Of a stretch of DNA of 64,000 nt, positions 23,896-32,957 are shown piece by piece. The notes under the pieces were generated by a model that was given only the letters and a program-made list of their open reading frames with translations, was not told the origin of the DNA and did no database searches. Origin of the DNA: JADCGM01 sp943370355 (GTDB lineage Bacteria > Pseudomonadota > Alphaproteobacteria > Sphingomonadales > Sphingomonadaceae); assembly GCA_943370355.1 (NCBI GenBank), contig CALRQP020000020.1:6129-70128 (forward strand), given 5' to 3'. Position 1 is the first letter of the stretch. Each line of letters opens with the position of its first letter. Both the position numbers and the translations under genes were made by a program.

Positions 23896-25455
23896 TCACT
23901 CCCACTCGATCGTGCCCGGCGGCTTCGACGTATAGTCGTACACCACCCGGTTGATGCCCTTCACTTCATTGACGATCCGCGTGGCGACCGCGCTCAGGAA
24001 GCTCGCGTCATAGGGGTAGATGTCTGCCGTCATGCCGTCGACCGAGGTCACGGCGCGCAGGGCGCAGACGAAGTCGTAGGTGCGGCCGTCGCCCATCACG
24101 CCGACGGTCTTGACGGGCAGCAGCACGGCAAACGCCTGCCAGATCGCATCGTACAGGCCCGCCTTGCGGATTTCCTCCAGATAGATGCGGTCGGCCTTGC
24201 GCAGGATATCGCATTTGTCGCGCGTGACCTCGCCGGGGATGCGGATCGCGAGGCCTGGCCCGGGGAACGGGTGGCGGCCGACGAAGGCCTCGGGCAGCCC
24301 GAGCTCGCGGCCGAGCACACGCACCTCGTCCTTGAAGAGTTCGCGCAGAGGTTCGACGAGCTGCATGTTCATGCGCTCGGGCAGGCCGCCGACATTGTGG
24401 TGGCTCTTGATTGTCACCGACGGGCCGCCAGTGAACGACACGCTTTCGATGACGTCGGGATAGAGGGTGCCCTGCGCGAGAAAATCCGCGCCGCCGATCT
24501 TCTTCGCCTCGGCCTCGAACAGCTCGATGAACGCGCCGCCGATGAATTTGCGCTTGGCCTCGGGATCGGTGACCCCGGCGAGGCCACCCAGAAACAGGTC
24601 GCTTGCCTCCACATGGACGAGCGGGATGTTGTAGCTGTCGCGAAACAGCGTCACGACCTCTTCGGCCTCGCCGTGCCGCATCAGGCCATGGTCGACGAAC
24701 ACGCAGGTCAGCTGCTCGCCGATCGCCTCATGGATCAGCACGGCGGCAACCGCCGAATCGACTCCGCCCGACAGGCCGCAGATAACCTTGCCCTTGCCGA
24801 CCTGCTTGCGGATTTCGGCGATCTTCGCCTCGCGGAACCCCGCCATCGACCAGTCGGCCGGGCAGCTGGCGATCCGCCGTACGAAATTGGCGATGAGCTT
24901 GCCGCCGTCGGGCGTGTGCGCGACCTCGGCATGGAACTGGATGCCGTAAAAACGCCGCGCCTCGTCAGCGATGGCCGCGAAGGGCGCGCCTTCGGTGCGC
25001 GCGGTGACCTTGAACCCCTCGGGCATCGATTCGATCCGGTCGCCGTGGCTCATCCACACCTGATGGCTCTCGCCGGGCGACCAGACCCCGTCAAACAGCG
25101 CCGACGGCTCGACGACATCGACGAAAGCGCGTCCGAACTCACGGTGGTCGGACGGCGTTACCGTCGCGCCGAGCTGCGCGCACATTGTCTGCTCGCCGTA
25201 GCAGATGCCAAGCACCGGAACGCCCGCATCGAACACCGCCTGCGGCGCGCGCGGCGAGAAATCCTCGCTGACCGAGGCGGGGCTTCCCGACAGGATCACG
25301 CCGCGCGGTTTCAGCCGCTCGAGCGCCGCCTCGCCGCTGCTGAACGGCACGATTTCGCAATAGACCCCGGCCTCGCGCACCCGCCTTGCAATAAGCTGGG
25401 TGACCTGGCTGCCGAAGTCGAGAATGAGGATGGCGTTTTGGGGAGCGACTGACAT
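23896..25455 (-). CDS. guaA: GMP synthase (glutamine-hydrolysing)
   Basis: GuaA converts XMP to GMP with ATP and glutamine. The 519-residue protein has a class I amidotransferase domain with the nucleophile Cys85 in LGICYGEQT. The ATP pyrophosphatase P-loop is SGGVDSAVA, and the dimerisation domain ends in GTIEWE. The ATG at 25455 is the first consistent with the family start, NAILILDFGSQVTQLIARRV. An in-frame extension of 55 codons reads as arginine-rich non-family sequence and was dropped. Confidence 0.97.
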   Translation of the reverse strand: MSVAPQNAILILDFGSQVTQLIARRVREAGVYCEIVPFSSGEAALERLKPRGVILSGSPASVSEDFSPRAPQAVFDAGVPVLGICYGEQTMCAQLGATVTPSDHREFGRAFVDVVEPSALFDGVWSPGESHQVWMSHGDRIESMPEGFKVTARTEGAPFAAIADEARRFYGIQFHAEVAHTPDGGKLIANFVRRIASCPADWSMAGFREAKIAEIRKQVGKGKVICGLSGGVDSAVAAVLIHEAIGEQLTCVFVDHGLMRHGEAEEVVTLFRDSYNIPLVHVEASDLFLGGLAGVTDPEAKRKFIGGAFIELFEAEAKKIGGADFLAQGTLYPDVIESVSFTGGPSVTIKSHHNVGGLPERMNMQLVEPLRELFKDEVRVLGRELGLPEAFVGRHPFPGPGLAIRIPGEVTRDKCDILRKADRIYLEEIRKAGLYDAIWQAFAVLLPVKTVGVMGDGRTYDFVCALRAVTSVDGMTADIYPYDASFLSAVATRIVNEVKGINRVVYDYTSKPPGTIEWE

Positions 25456-25504
25456 GCGCCCCTCTGCCAAAAATCCGGCGCGGGGTCCAGCGACCCCGGC
25501 CAAT

Positions 25505-26440
25505 TCAGCGGGCGAGTCGGTAGCGGCGGCGCAAACCGACGCCCGCGAGGCCCAGGCCGAACAGCGCAAGCGCAGCCGGTTCGGGTGCCGGGGCCGGCTG
25601 CTGACCGAAGCCGAGCGCATAGTTGAAGCCGTTGCTGCCGATCAAGCTGAGGCCAGTGAAGGCCTGGCCATTCTGGTTCAGCGACGCGACGACGCCGCCC
25701 CAGGTGATCGTGTGGGTCGCATCGCACTTGCTGCCGTCGCTGGGGTTGATCGGCACCCCGAAACCGTAGTGCGAGCGACATTTGGCAAAGGCGTCGAAGG
25801 ACAGAGCGCCGTCGGCAGCGACAAACGGCACGGTCACCGTCCATGTCGCAAACAGGTCGGCAGCCGACTGGATCGCCACATTCTGGCCATTGCGCTGGAC
25901 CGAGAAATTGTCGAACGGGCTGTCGAGCGACAATGGCCCAACCGTAAGCCGGTCGCGCGATGCGCTGAACGACCCGATTTCGCTGCCATTCTGCGAAATC
26001 GACAGGTCGAACCGGAATTCGCCAGCCGACTCGCCGATATCGCTGGCATCGCCGTATTCGGTTCCGTCGATCGTAAAGGAGAAGGTCAGAAAGCCGCCCG
26101 ACACAACCGGAGGCGCAGCGAACAGGGCCGAGTCGGCAAAGCGGGCGGTCGCCACCTGGGTACCGACATTCTGGCTGATAACGGGGCCGTCGATGGTGTC
26201 GGCGATCGTCCCGACCTTCAGCTGGCCATAGTTGGCGCCCGCAAAGCCACCATCGACAGGGCTGCCAAGCGGAAAGTTGAAACCGCCTTTGAAGCCGGGA
26301 TCGTCCGACGTGATCGGCCCCGTTGCGGCCGACTTGCTGAAATGAAGGTCGGTCGAGGACAGCGAAATGTCCAGCTGCCCGGCCGCCGCACGGCCCGGCA
26401 TCATCGCTGCACACAAGAGCAGCACAGTCAGTTTGCGCAT
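25505..26440 (-). CDS. PEP-CTERM sorted exported protein
   Basis: The 311-residue protein has an N-terminal signal peptide (KLTVLLLCAAMMPGRAAA) and a beta-rich body. It ends with a PEP-CTERM signal: PEP, then a hydrophobic stretch AALALFGLGLAGVGL and a basic RRRYRLAR tail. Such proteins are cut and sorted by exosortase, usually in bacteria that make an extracellular polysaccharide. No exosortase is in the window. The body has no recognised enzymatic domain. An ATG twelve bases upstream (26452) is an alternative start. Confidence 0.82.
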   Translation of the reverse strand: MRKLTVLLLCAAMMPGRAAAGQLDISLSSTDLHFSKSAATGPITSDDPGFKGGFNFPLGSPVDGGFAGANYGQLKVGTIADTIDGPVISQNVGTQVATARFADSALFAAPPVVSGGFLTFSFTIDGTEYGDASDIGESAGEFRFDLSISQNGSEIGSFSASRDRLTVGPLSLDSPFDNFSVQRNGQNVAIQSAADLFATWTVTVPFVAADGALSFDAFAKCRSHYGFGVPINPSDGSKCDATHTITWGGVVASLNQNGQAFTGLSLIGSNGFNYALGFGQQPAPAPEPAALALFGLGLAGVGLRRRYRLAR

Positions 26441-26544
26441 TGGAGCCCCCATCACGCACCGCCCTGCCCCCAGGGCGGCTATCGATCGTCTTTCGGACCA
26501 ATGCGGGAGAAAATCAACCTGATGCGAGGCTCCAGCCGCCACAC

Positions 26545-26581
26545 AAAAAGACGGCGCGCGGTTCGGGGGAACCGCACGCCG
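26545..26581 (-). terminator. Terminator after the 26602-27135 gene
   Basis: A GC-rich stem (26552-26564 with 26569-26581, one mismatch, GGGG loop) is followed on the minus strand by a five-T run (complement of 26545-26549). It ends the transcript of the exported 177-residue protein. Confidence 0.82.
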
Positions 26582-26601
26582 CCATTCAGGCTTGGGTGAA
26601 C

Positions 26602-27135
26602 TTAATAGCGGGACGCGTAGCCGAAGCCGTCGTCGAAGATGAACCCGGTCACCCGGCCATATTCGGCGGTGCAGGTGAACCGCGCGCTGTCATGGCGTCC
26701 GCCACCACTGTAACCATCGTCAGCAACCTCGACGCGGCCGGTGAAGCGGGTGTTGCGGCCGCTGTTGTCGACCGCCCGGATATCGACGACGCGGGCATTG
26801 TCGCGGGTATAGCGCTGGGCTTCCCGCTCGGCGGTCGCGGCGCAGGCCGTCAGGCCGTTGTCGTCGTCGCCAAAGCTCTCGTTATAGCCATAGCCGGGCG
26901 GGGGCGGCGGATAGCTGCGGTCGTAGCCGCGATCCTTGCGCGCCGCCGAGGAGGCGATGGCCGCAACCGTGCCGACGACCAGCGCGCCGGCAAGGAAGTT
27001 GCCGAAACCGCTGCCGTGGTGATGGCCACCATAATAGCGCCCGCCAAAATCGCGCGCTGATGCCGGTGCGGCCATGCCGGTTGCCAGCGTCGCTGCCGCT
27101 GCAGTCGCAAGAATTGTTTTGGTCAAACGGCGCAT
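26602..27135 (-). CDS. Exported protein with Gly/His-rich linker, unknown function
   Basis: The 177-residue product has a signal peptide (TILATAAAATLATGMAAPASA) and a GGRYYGGHHHGSGFGNF segment. A hydrophobic stretch (LAGALVVGTVAAIASSA) that may insert in a membrane comes next. A Pro-rich spacer and a C-terminal domain with two cysteines (ACAAT and FTCTAEYGRVTGF) follow. Similar small proteins are common in sphingomonads, but I know no function for them. It has its own terminator and probably its own promoter in the 90 bases before chpT. Confidence 0.8.
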   Translation of the reverse strand: MRRLTKTILATAAAATLATGMAAPASARDFGGRYYGGHHHGSGFGNFLAGALVVGTVAAIASSAARKDRGYDRSYPPPPPGYGYNESFGDDDNGLTACAATAEREAQRYTRDNARVVDIRAVDNSGRNTRFTGRVEVADDGYSGGGRHDSARFTCTAEYGRVTGFIFDDGFGYASRY

Positions 27136-27225
27136 CGGGCCACTCCCTTGATAAACTCCGGGAGCTGTTGTCGCCGATTCGACTTGTATGCGCGATGAAC
27201 CGAACCGGCAGCCGCCGTTCAGCTA

Positions 27226-27873
27226 TCAGGCCGCCTTGGCGAGCGCCGGCAGCGTGACCCCGAACACCAGCACACCGTCGCTCGGCTGGCGCACCACCAG
27301 TGTCGCGCCCGCATCGTCGGCGAGACAGTGGACGAGATAGGCGGCTGCCGCGCGCGGCGACAGGCTCGCGAGCTGCGCTTTCCCTTCCATTGCCGCCTGC
27401 AGCTCGGCATCGAGCAGCAACCGCGGCCCTTCGGCGCGGACAACGAGTTCGACAGCCTCCCCGCGCGTCTCGGCTGCCACATTCAGCGTCCCGCCGCGCA
27501 GCAACGCGTCACCCGCCGCCATCGCCAGATTGAGCAGCAGCTTGACCGCACTCTTCGGCAGCGCGCCCGGCGCAACCAGCCATTCGACAGCGACACGCCG
27601 GTCGGCGAACAGCCCCTCCAGCGCCGCTTGCGCCTCGCGGGTGTCCACCTCGTCGCCGAAGCCGCCTGCGGCTCCAAAGGCAAGGCGGAAAAATTTCAGT
27701 TTGTTGGCGGTCTGACGCGCGCTTTCAGCCAGCAGTTCGAGGCAGCGTTGCTGCATCTCGGGATCGGTCTCATCAGCAAGCAGCTCAACGCCGTTGTAAA
27801 GCGCGCCGACCGGGCTGACGAGATCGTGACACAGACGCGAGCACAGAAGACTGGCGAAATCGGTTTTACTCAT
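27226..27873 (-). CDS. chpT: Histidine phosphotransferase ChpT
   Basis: ChpT passes phosphate from the kinase CckA to CtrA and CpdR, which drive cell-cycle and flagellar gene control in alphaproteobacteria. The 215-residue protein has the phosphoacceptor His16 in LCSRLCHDLVSPVGALYNGVELL (key run SRLCHDLVSPVGA). A degenerate ATPase-like domain ends it. The start at 27873 puts this motif near the N-terminus, as in the family. A CtrA-type half-site lies about 33 bases upstream. Confidence 0.92.
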   Translation of the reverse strand: MSKTDFASLLCSRLCHDLVSPVGALYNGVELLADETDPEMQQRCLELLAESARQTANKLKFFRLAFGAAGGFGDEVDTREAQAALEGLFADRRVAVEWLVAPGALPKSAVKLLLNLAMAAGDALLRGGTLNVAAETRGEAVELVVRAEGPRLLLDAELQAAMEGKAQLASLSPRAAAAYLVHCLADDAGATLVVRQPSDGVLVFGVTLPALAKAA

Positions 27874-27905
27874 GCGCCGACCTTTCGACCCCATCCCCTA
27901 AAAAT

Positions 27906-27913
27906 ATGGTTAA
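27906..27913 (-). promoter_or_regulatory. CtrA-like half-site TTAACCAT upstream of chpT
   Basis: The minus strand reads TTAACCAT, the eight-base motif found at many CtrA-controlled promoters. A second, weaker CTAA lies eight bases further upstream. It is 33 bases in front of chpT, so CtrA may feed back on its own phosphorelay. Confidence 0.45.
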
Positions 27914-27930
27914 TGCGGCAGTTAGCGCGA

Positions 27931-28158
27931 TCAATCGGCCACGGCATTGTTTTCGATCAACCGAAGCCCCAGCGCGGAGAGCCGACCGTCGGCGGTCTGC
28001 GTGAGCTCGAATTCGACGCGCTGGCCGTCGTCGAGAAACTCCATGCCCGACCGCTGGATCGCCGAAATATGCACGAACACGTCGCGCGGGCCGGTGTCGG
28101 GGCGGATGAACCCGAACCCCTTCTTCCGATTGAACCACCGCACTTCACCCGTTGCCAT
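27931..28158 (-). CDS. Cold-shock domain protein
   Basis: The 75-residue protein is a single cold-shock domain that binds single-stranded RNA or DNA. RNP1 (KGFGFIRPD) and RNP2 (VFVHISAI) are intact. It starts with MATGEVRWFNRKKGFGF (key run). The start at 28158 is chosen because the domain begins at once; a 19-codon upstream extension overlaps nothing recognisable. It follows a channel-like gene by 53 bases on the same strand. Confidence 0.92.
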   Translation of the reverse strand: MATGEVRWFNRKKGFGFIRPDTGPRDVFVHISAIQRSGMEFLDDGQRVEFELTQTADGRLSALGLRLIENNAVAD

Positions 28159-28211
28159 CGGATTGTTATGCGGGCCGCAGCGGCGGCTGTCGAGCGGCGG
28201 GTCGCCGCAGC

Positions 28212-28640
28212 TCACAGCTGCTCATATTCGCGCTCGACCAATTTGATCCGGTCGACGATCGAAATGAAGAAGGCTGTCGACCAGCCGAGCAGGATAATGC
28301 CATTCGCTCCCTCGATCGCGCCGAGGATGCGCCAGGCGCGCGGCAGCACGATGTCGCCATAGCCGATCGTCGAATAGGTTACCGTCGAGAAATAGAGCGC
28401 GTCCTCGAAGCCCGCGACGGCACCCAGCCGCCAGTAGAGAAAGGCATAGCTCCAGATTTCCACCGAGTGCAGCGCGAACAGGCCGAAGGCCGCGACGAGG
28501 ATCGCCACCGCCTGGTGCACCAGCATCTCGCGCGGCACCCGTTGCCGGTGCCGGCGCAGAATCGCGACGAGCACCGCGAGCCCGGCGAGATGGATCAGCA
28601 CCGTCAGGGCGACCATCAATGTTGCGACGACCAATTGCAT
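28212..28640 (-). CDS. Small potassium-channel-like membrane protein
   Basis: The 142-residue protein has an N-terminal membrane helix (residues about 5-27), a second near 47-75, a pore loop, and a third from about 112-130. The pore loop reads TVTYSTIGYGDI, which holds the TxGYGD potassium selectivity filter. Domains of this kind assemble as tetramers. No cytoplasmic regulatory domain is present, which makes it a minimal channel. An in-frame ATG at 28703 would add 21 basic residues. Confidence 0.82.
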   Translation of the reverse strand: MQLVVATLMVALTVLIHLAGLAVLVAILRRHRQRVPREMLVHQAVAILVAAFGLFALHSVEIWSYAFLYWRLGAVAGFEDALYFSTVTYSTIGYGDIVLPRAWRILGAIEGANGIILLGWSTAFFISIVDRIKLVEREYEQL

Positions 28641-28726
28641 CCGCGACCTTCCCGGCAAGGCCTCCAGATGCGCCCGCCGCCGGGGCCGCGCATTGACCGG
28701 CATCAAGCGCGCCGGGGCGCGTGGAC

Positions 28727-29563
28727 TCAGTCGTTGCCGCCGATCAGGTCGCCGAGTCCGCCGAGCACCGAGCCTTCGCCGCGGTTGCTGCCGCCGCGCG
28801 ATCCTGCCGCCGCGAGCATGCGTCCGGCCAACCGCGAGAAGGGCAGCGACTGGATCCACACTTTCCCCGGCCCGGTCAGCTGCGCGAAGAACAGCCCTTC
28901 CCCGCCGAACAGCACGCTGCGCACGCCGCCAGCCGTGATCAGGTCGAAATCGACGCTCGGCGTGTAGGCGGCGAGACAGCCGGTATCGACATGCAGCTGC
29001 TCCCCGGGCGCCAGCTCGCGCTCGACAACGGTGCCGCCCATCTGCACGAACACCCACCCGTCGCCGTCGAGCTTCTGCATGATGAAACCCTCGCCGCCGA
29101 ACAGGCCGGTCATCACCTTGCGCTGGAACTGCACACCGATCGACACGCCCTTCGCCGCAGCAAGGAAGCTGTCCTTCTGGCAGATCAGCGTGCCGCCATA
29201 GTCGGACAGCTTCAGCGGCAGGATCGCCCCCGGCGTCGGCGACGCGAACGCGACGCGGGCCTTGCCGCTGCCCTGATGCGTGAACACGGTGGTGAACAGG
29301 CTCTCACCAGTGACGAGGCGTTTGCCGGCCCCGAGCAGCTTGCCCATGAAGCTGCCGTCGCCACCGCCGCTGCCGTCGCCGAACACCGTCGTCATGCCGA
29401 TGCTGGCGTCCTTCCAGACCAGCGCGCCGGCGTCGGCGACCGCGCTCTCGCCGGGATCGAGCTCGATTTCGACGAATTGCAGCTCCTGACCCTTGATCTC
29501 GAAGTCGATATCATCGGCAATGCTGGCGCTGCGGTGATGCGCCCAAGGGCTGGGATTGGTCAT
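28727..29563 (-). CDS. AIM24/TIGR00266 family protein
   Basis: The 278-residue protein belongs to the AIM24 family of beta-rich proteins whose cellular role is not established. It has the repeated pattern ...FVEIELDPGESAVADAGALVW, MTGLFGGEGFIMQKL and TGPGKVWIQSLPFS (key residues), and ends in a Gly-rich tail. Bacterial members occur singly, as here. Confidence 0.88.
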   Translation of the reverse strand: MTNPSPWAHHRSASIADDIDFEIKGQELQFVEIELDPGESAVADAGALVWKDASIGMTTVFGDGSGGGDGSFMGKLLGAGKRLVTGESLFTTVFTHQGSGKARVAFASPTPGAILPLKLSDYGGTLICQKDSFLAAAKGVSIGVQFQRKVMTGLFGGEGFIMQKLDGDGWVFVQMGGTVVERELAPGEQLHVDTGCLAAYTPSVDFDLITAGGVRSVLFGGEGLFFAQLTGPGKVWIQSLPFSRLAGRMLAAAGSRGGSNRGEGSVLGGLGDLIGGND

Positions 29564-29620
29564 CGGCGGGGGCTCCTGCTGGATAGGTCCGCTATTCTAC
29601 CTGCGAGCGCTACAGATTCG

Positions 29621-30757
29621 CTACTCTCGGTCGGCGCGATACCGGCCGACCCATGCGCTGGCGAAGCCGTCCAGCCGCCCGTCCCCAATCGCATCGCGCA
29701 ACCCCTGCATGAGCTGCTGGTAGAAGCAGATATTATGCTCGGTCATCAGCATCGCGCCGAGGATCTCCTCGGACTTGATCAGATGATGCAGATAGGCGCG
29801 GCTCCACGTCGCACAGACCGGGCAGGCGCAATCGGAATCGAGCGGCCCGGCATCGTCCTTGTGCCGCGCATTCTTGATGTTGACCGGGCCGTCATGCGTG
29901 AACGCCTGCCCGTTGCGGCCCGACCGGGTCGGCAGCACGCAGTCGAACATGTCGATGCCTCGCTGCACCGCGCCGACGATGTCGTCGGGCTTGCCGACCC
30001 CCATCAGATAGCGCGGGCAGTCGGCGGGCAGCATTGCCGGTGCGAAATCGAGCACCGCGAACATTGCCTCCTGCCCTTCGCCGACCGCGAGGCCGCCAAT
30101 TGCATAACCGTCGAAGCCGATGTCAATGAGCTGGTCCGCTGACACCCGGCGCAAATCCTCAAACATCGAGCCCTGCTGGATGCCGAACAGCGCCGAGCGT
30201 TCGGCATGCGCTTCACCGCTGTCGAACCCGTCGCGCGAGCGCTTGGCCCAGCGCATCGACCGCTCCATCGACGCAGCCGCAACGTCATGCGTCGCCGGGA
30301 AGGGCGTGCACTCGTCAAACGCCATGACGATGTCCGACCCCAGCCGCCGCTGGATTTCCATCGACCGCTCGGGCGTCAGCATGTGCCGCGACCCGTCGAG
30401 ATGCGACGCGAAGCTGACCCCCTCCTCGCTCATCTTGCGCAGTTCGCTGAGCGACATCACCTGATAGCCTCCCGAGTCGGTCAGGATCGGCCGGTCCCAG
30501 CCCATGAAATGATGCAGGCCGCCCAGCCGCTCGACGCGCTCGTCGCCGGGCCGCAGCATCAGATGATAGGTGTTGCCGAGGATGATGTCGGCGCCCGCCG
30601 CACGCACTTCCGCCGGACGCATCGCCTTGACCGTCGCGGCGGTGCCCACCGGCATGAACGCCGGCGTGCGGATGTCGCCGCGCCGCATGCGGATGGCACC
30701 GGTGCGCGCTGCGCCATCGGTTGCGTGAATGTCGAACTGGAAGCGGGGGGCCGTCAT
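29621..30757 (-). CDS. tgt: tRNA-guanine transglycosylase
   Basis: Tgt exchanges guanine 34 for preQ1 in tRNAs with GUN anticodons, the step before QueA. The 378-residue protein has the catalytic region ILTDSGGYQVMSLSELRKM, a second conserved block FDCVLPTRSGRNGQAFT, and the zinc site CACPVC with a downstream His. The next enzyme, queA, is at 50797-51828. The ATG at 30757 fits the family start, FQFDIHATDGAARTG. A longer in-frame extension reads through unrelated sequence and was rejected. Confidence 0.97.
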   Translation of the reverse strand: MTAPRFQFDIHATDGAARTGAIRMRRGDIRTPAFMPVGTAATVKAMRPAEVRAAGADIILGNTYHLMLRPGDERVERLGGLHHFMGWDRPILTDSGGYQVMSLSELRKMSEEGVSFASHLDGSRHMLTPERSMEIQRRLGSDIVMAFDECTPFPATHDVAAASMERSMRWAKRSRDGFDSGEAHAERSALFGIQQGSMFEDLRRVSADQLIDIGFDGYAIGGLAVGEGQEAMFAVLDFAPAMLPADCPRYLMGVGKPDDIVGAVQRGIDMFDCVLPTRSGRNGQAFTHDGPVNIKNARHKDDAGPLDSDCACPVCATWSRAYLHHLIKSEEILGAMLMTEHNICFYQQLMQGLRDAIGDGRLDGFASAWVGRYRADRE

Positions 30758-30805
30758 CGGCGCGTGCTGTAGCGGCGGCGGCGTTCGAAGGCCATAGAAG
30801 GCGCG

Positions 30806-32125
30806 ATGCAACCTGCCCTGCCCCACCGCGCCATCTGGTCGATCGCCCTGCCGGCGATGCTGACCAATCTCGCCACCGCCTTGTTCGGCATCGCCGACCT
30901 GTGGGTGATCGGACGGCTCGGCGATGCACCGGCGCAGGGTGCGGTCGAAATCGGCGCAAAGCTCATGATGGGCATCCTCGTCGCGTTCAACTTCCTGCGC
31001 ACCGCAAGTGTCGGACTGACGGCGCAGGCGGCCGGGCGTGGGGAGATGGCGGCGCAGACGGCGACGCTCGTGCGCGCCGTCGCGCTCGCGCTGACGATCG
31101 GGTTGGCGCTGCTGCTGCTCTGGCCGGTCGCGGTGCCGCTCGGCGTGCGCTGGCTCGGCGGGGACGGCCAGACCGGTGACTTTGCGCGGCTCTACGCCAA
31201 CATCCGCTATCCCGGCGGCATCCTGTGGCTCGTCAATGCGGCGCTGGCCGGCTGGCTGATCGGGCTGCGACAAGTCCGGGCGGTGCTCGTTATCGAAGTC
31301 GGGGCGAATATCGCGCATGTCGCGCTCGACCTGACACTGGTGCTGGGCTTGCATTGGGGTGTCGCCGGTGTGGCGACGGCGACGCTCTGCTCCGAAGCGC
31401 TGAAACTCGGTGCGACCGCGTTTATGGTGTCGCGCCAGCCTGCGGCACGGCTCGCACTTGCGACCGTCCGCGACCCTGCGACCTGGGCGGTCAGTGCTGT
31501 CGCGAAGCTGCTGCGCGTGAACCGCGACCTGTTCATCCGCACGCTGATCCTGACCTTCGCACTGCTGCTGTTCACGCGCTTGGGGGCTGATCAGGGTGCG
31601 GTCACGCTCGCCGCCAATGGCATTCTCTATCAGCTGTTCATGGTCACCGTGCTGATGCTCGACGGCTTCGAGAGCGCGGCGCAAGTGCTGGCGGGCGAAG
31701 CCGTCGGCGCGAACGACCGTGTCCGCTTTGAAACGGTAACGCGCGCCATCTTCGGCTGGGGGCTGGCAACCGCCGTGCTGCTCGCCGCCGTCATGCTCGT
31801 CGGCGGCCGCGTGATGGCCGCGAATTTCTCGACCGACCCGCAGGTCATCGCCGCCGTCGCCCTCTACTGGCCGTGGCTCGTCCTGCTGCCGGTGCTCGGC
31901 GTGGTGCCCTTCGTGTTCGACGGGCTGTTCATCGGCGCGACCTGGACGCGGGCGATGCTGACGACGATGGCGTCGGCGTTCGCGGCCTATGCTGCGGCGC
32001 TGTGGCTGACGACGCCGCTTGGCAACACTGGTCTGTGGCTGTCGCTCGCCGTGTTCACGGTCGTGCGGGCCGGCGCACAGGCGTGGGTCTTGCCCCGCCT
32101 GAAGCGCCGGACTTTCGCTTATTGA
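30806..32125 (+). CDS. MATE-family efflux transporter
   Basis: The 439-residue protein has twelve predicted membrane segments arranged as two repeats. The family pattern LPAMLTNLATALFGIADLWVIGRLG opens it, and RQVRAVLVIEVGANIAHVALDLTLV lies in the middle (key residues). It would export organic cations or drugs by Na+ or H+ antiport. The DinF-like subgroup seems closest. It is divergent from tgt by 48 bases. Its stop overlaps the end of the convergent FKBP gene by seven bases. Confidence 0.9.
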   Translation: MQPALPHRAIWSIALPAMLTNLATALFGIADLWVIGRLGDAPAQGAVEIGAKLMMGILVAFNFLRTASVGLTAQAAGRGEMAAQTATLVRAVALALTIGLALLLLWPVAVPLGVRWLGGDGQTGDFARLYANIRYPGGILWLVNAALAGWLIGLRQVRAVLVIEVGANIAHVALDLTLVLGLHWGVAGVATATLCSEALKLGATAFMVSRQPAARLALATVRDPATWAVSAVAKLLRVNRDLFIRTLILTFALLLFTRLGADQGAVTLAANGILYQLFMVTVLMLDGFESAAQVLAGEAVGANDRVRFETVTRAIFGWGLATAVLLAAVMLVGGRVMAANFSTDPQVIAAVALYWPWLVLLPVLGVVPFVFDGLFIGATWTRAMLTTMASAFAAYAAALWLTTPLGNTGLWLSLAVFTVVRAGAQAWVLPRLKRRTFAY

Positions 32126-32583
32126 TGCGGGGCGATATCGAGCAGTTCGACGTCGAAGGTCAGCGTCGAATTGGCCGGGATCACGCCGCCGCCCATGTCC
32201 TTGTCGCCATAGGCGAGCGCGGGCGGGACGATGAAGCGGGCCTTGCCGCCCTTGCGCATGAGCTGGAGCCCTTCGGTCCAGCCCGGAATGACCTGATCGA
32301 GCCGGAACGCAGCGGGCTGGTGCCGCTGATAGCTCGAATCGAAAACCTTGCCGTCGGCCAGACGGCCTTCATAATTGACGAGCACCGTGTCGGTCGCCAG
32401 CGGATGCTCGCCGGTGCCTTCCTTGAGCATCTGATACTGAAGGCCGCTCGCGGTCTGTTGCATGATCAGCCTCTTGGTCCCGGCAAAGGCGACGCCGACG
32501 GACACGACCATCGCCAGCAGAATGACGAGCAGCCATTTGGCGAGCCCTGCGGACCCACCAGCCGACGCGCTGCCTGTGGACAT
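32119..32583 (-). CDS. Membrane-anchored FKBP-type peptidyl-prolyl isomerase
   Basis: The 154-residue protein has an N-terminal membrane anchor (about residues 15-35: KWLLVILLAMVVSVGVAFA). One FKBP domain follows with VLVNYEGRLADGKVFDSSY, FRLDQVIPGWTEGLQLMRKGG and AYGDKDMGGGVIPANSTLTFDVELL (key residues). It would fold periplasmic proteins. The ATG at 32583 puts the helix at the right place; a 35-codon in-frame extension overlaps rpsU. Confidence 0.92.
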   Translation of the reverse strand: MSTGSASAGGSAGLAKWLLVILLAMVVSVGVAFAGTKRLIMQQTASGLQYQMLKEGTGEHPLATDTVLVNYEGRLADGKVFDSSYQRHQPAAFRLDQVIPGWTEGLQLMRKGGKARFIVPPALAYGDKDMGGGVIPANSTLTFDVELLDIAPHQ

Positions 32584-32587
32584 CTGC

Positions 32588-32794
32588 TTACCGGGCGGTG
32601 TCGCGCTCGGCGCGCTTGCGCTCGAGCTTGCGGGCACGGCGGATCGCGGCAGCCTTTTCACGGGCGCGCTTTTCCGACGGCTTCTCATAGTGACGGCGGA
32701 GCTTCATCTCGCGGTACACGCCTTCGCGCTGCAGCTTCTTCTTCAGAGCGCGCAGCGCCTGGTCGACATTGTTCTCGCGTACGATGATTTGCAT
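32588..32794 (-). CDS. rpsU: 30S ribosomal protein S21
   Basis: S21 is a basic protein of the small subunit. The 68-residue product has the family pattern MQIIVRENNVDQALRALKKKLQREGVYREMKLRRHYEKPSEKR (key run REMKLRRHYEKPS). It lies four bases before the FKBP gene on the same strand, so the two are probably co-transcribed. Confidence 0.96.
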   Translation of the reverse strand: MQIIVRENNVDQALRALKKKLQREGVYREMKLRRHYEKPSEKRAREKAAAIRRARKLERKRAERDTAR

Positions 32795-32913
32795 GTAGGC
32801 CTTGCCGCTCCGTTCACGTAACGCGCCTCAGCATCGCGCGCACTTGTCATAGGTTATGGGACGGCAGGCGCATGGGCGACTGCCGCGAAAGCGTGGCCCC
32901 TAGCAGAGTTCAC

Positions 32914-32943
32914 GGCGCGCCTCAAGCGAACTTGCGGCGCGCC
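32914..32943 (-). terminator. Large GC hairpin with CGAA loop
   Basis: GGCGCGCC at each end (32914-32921 and 32936-32943) and an inner CAAG/CTTG stem with a CGAA tetraloop form a strong hairpin. It stands 14 bases past the stop of the 32958-33281 gene and before rpsU. A T run is missing. Confidence 0.55.
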
Positions 32944-32957
32944 GGCGTCGGTCGGGA

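Noticed and set aside
29621..31684. N-terminal extension of tgt by about 300 codons
   Set aside because: The extension runs through the oppositely oriented MATE gene. The family start is at 30757.
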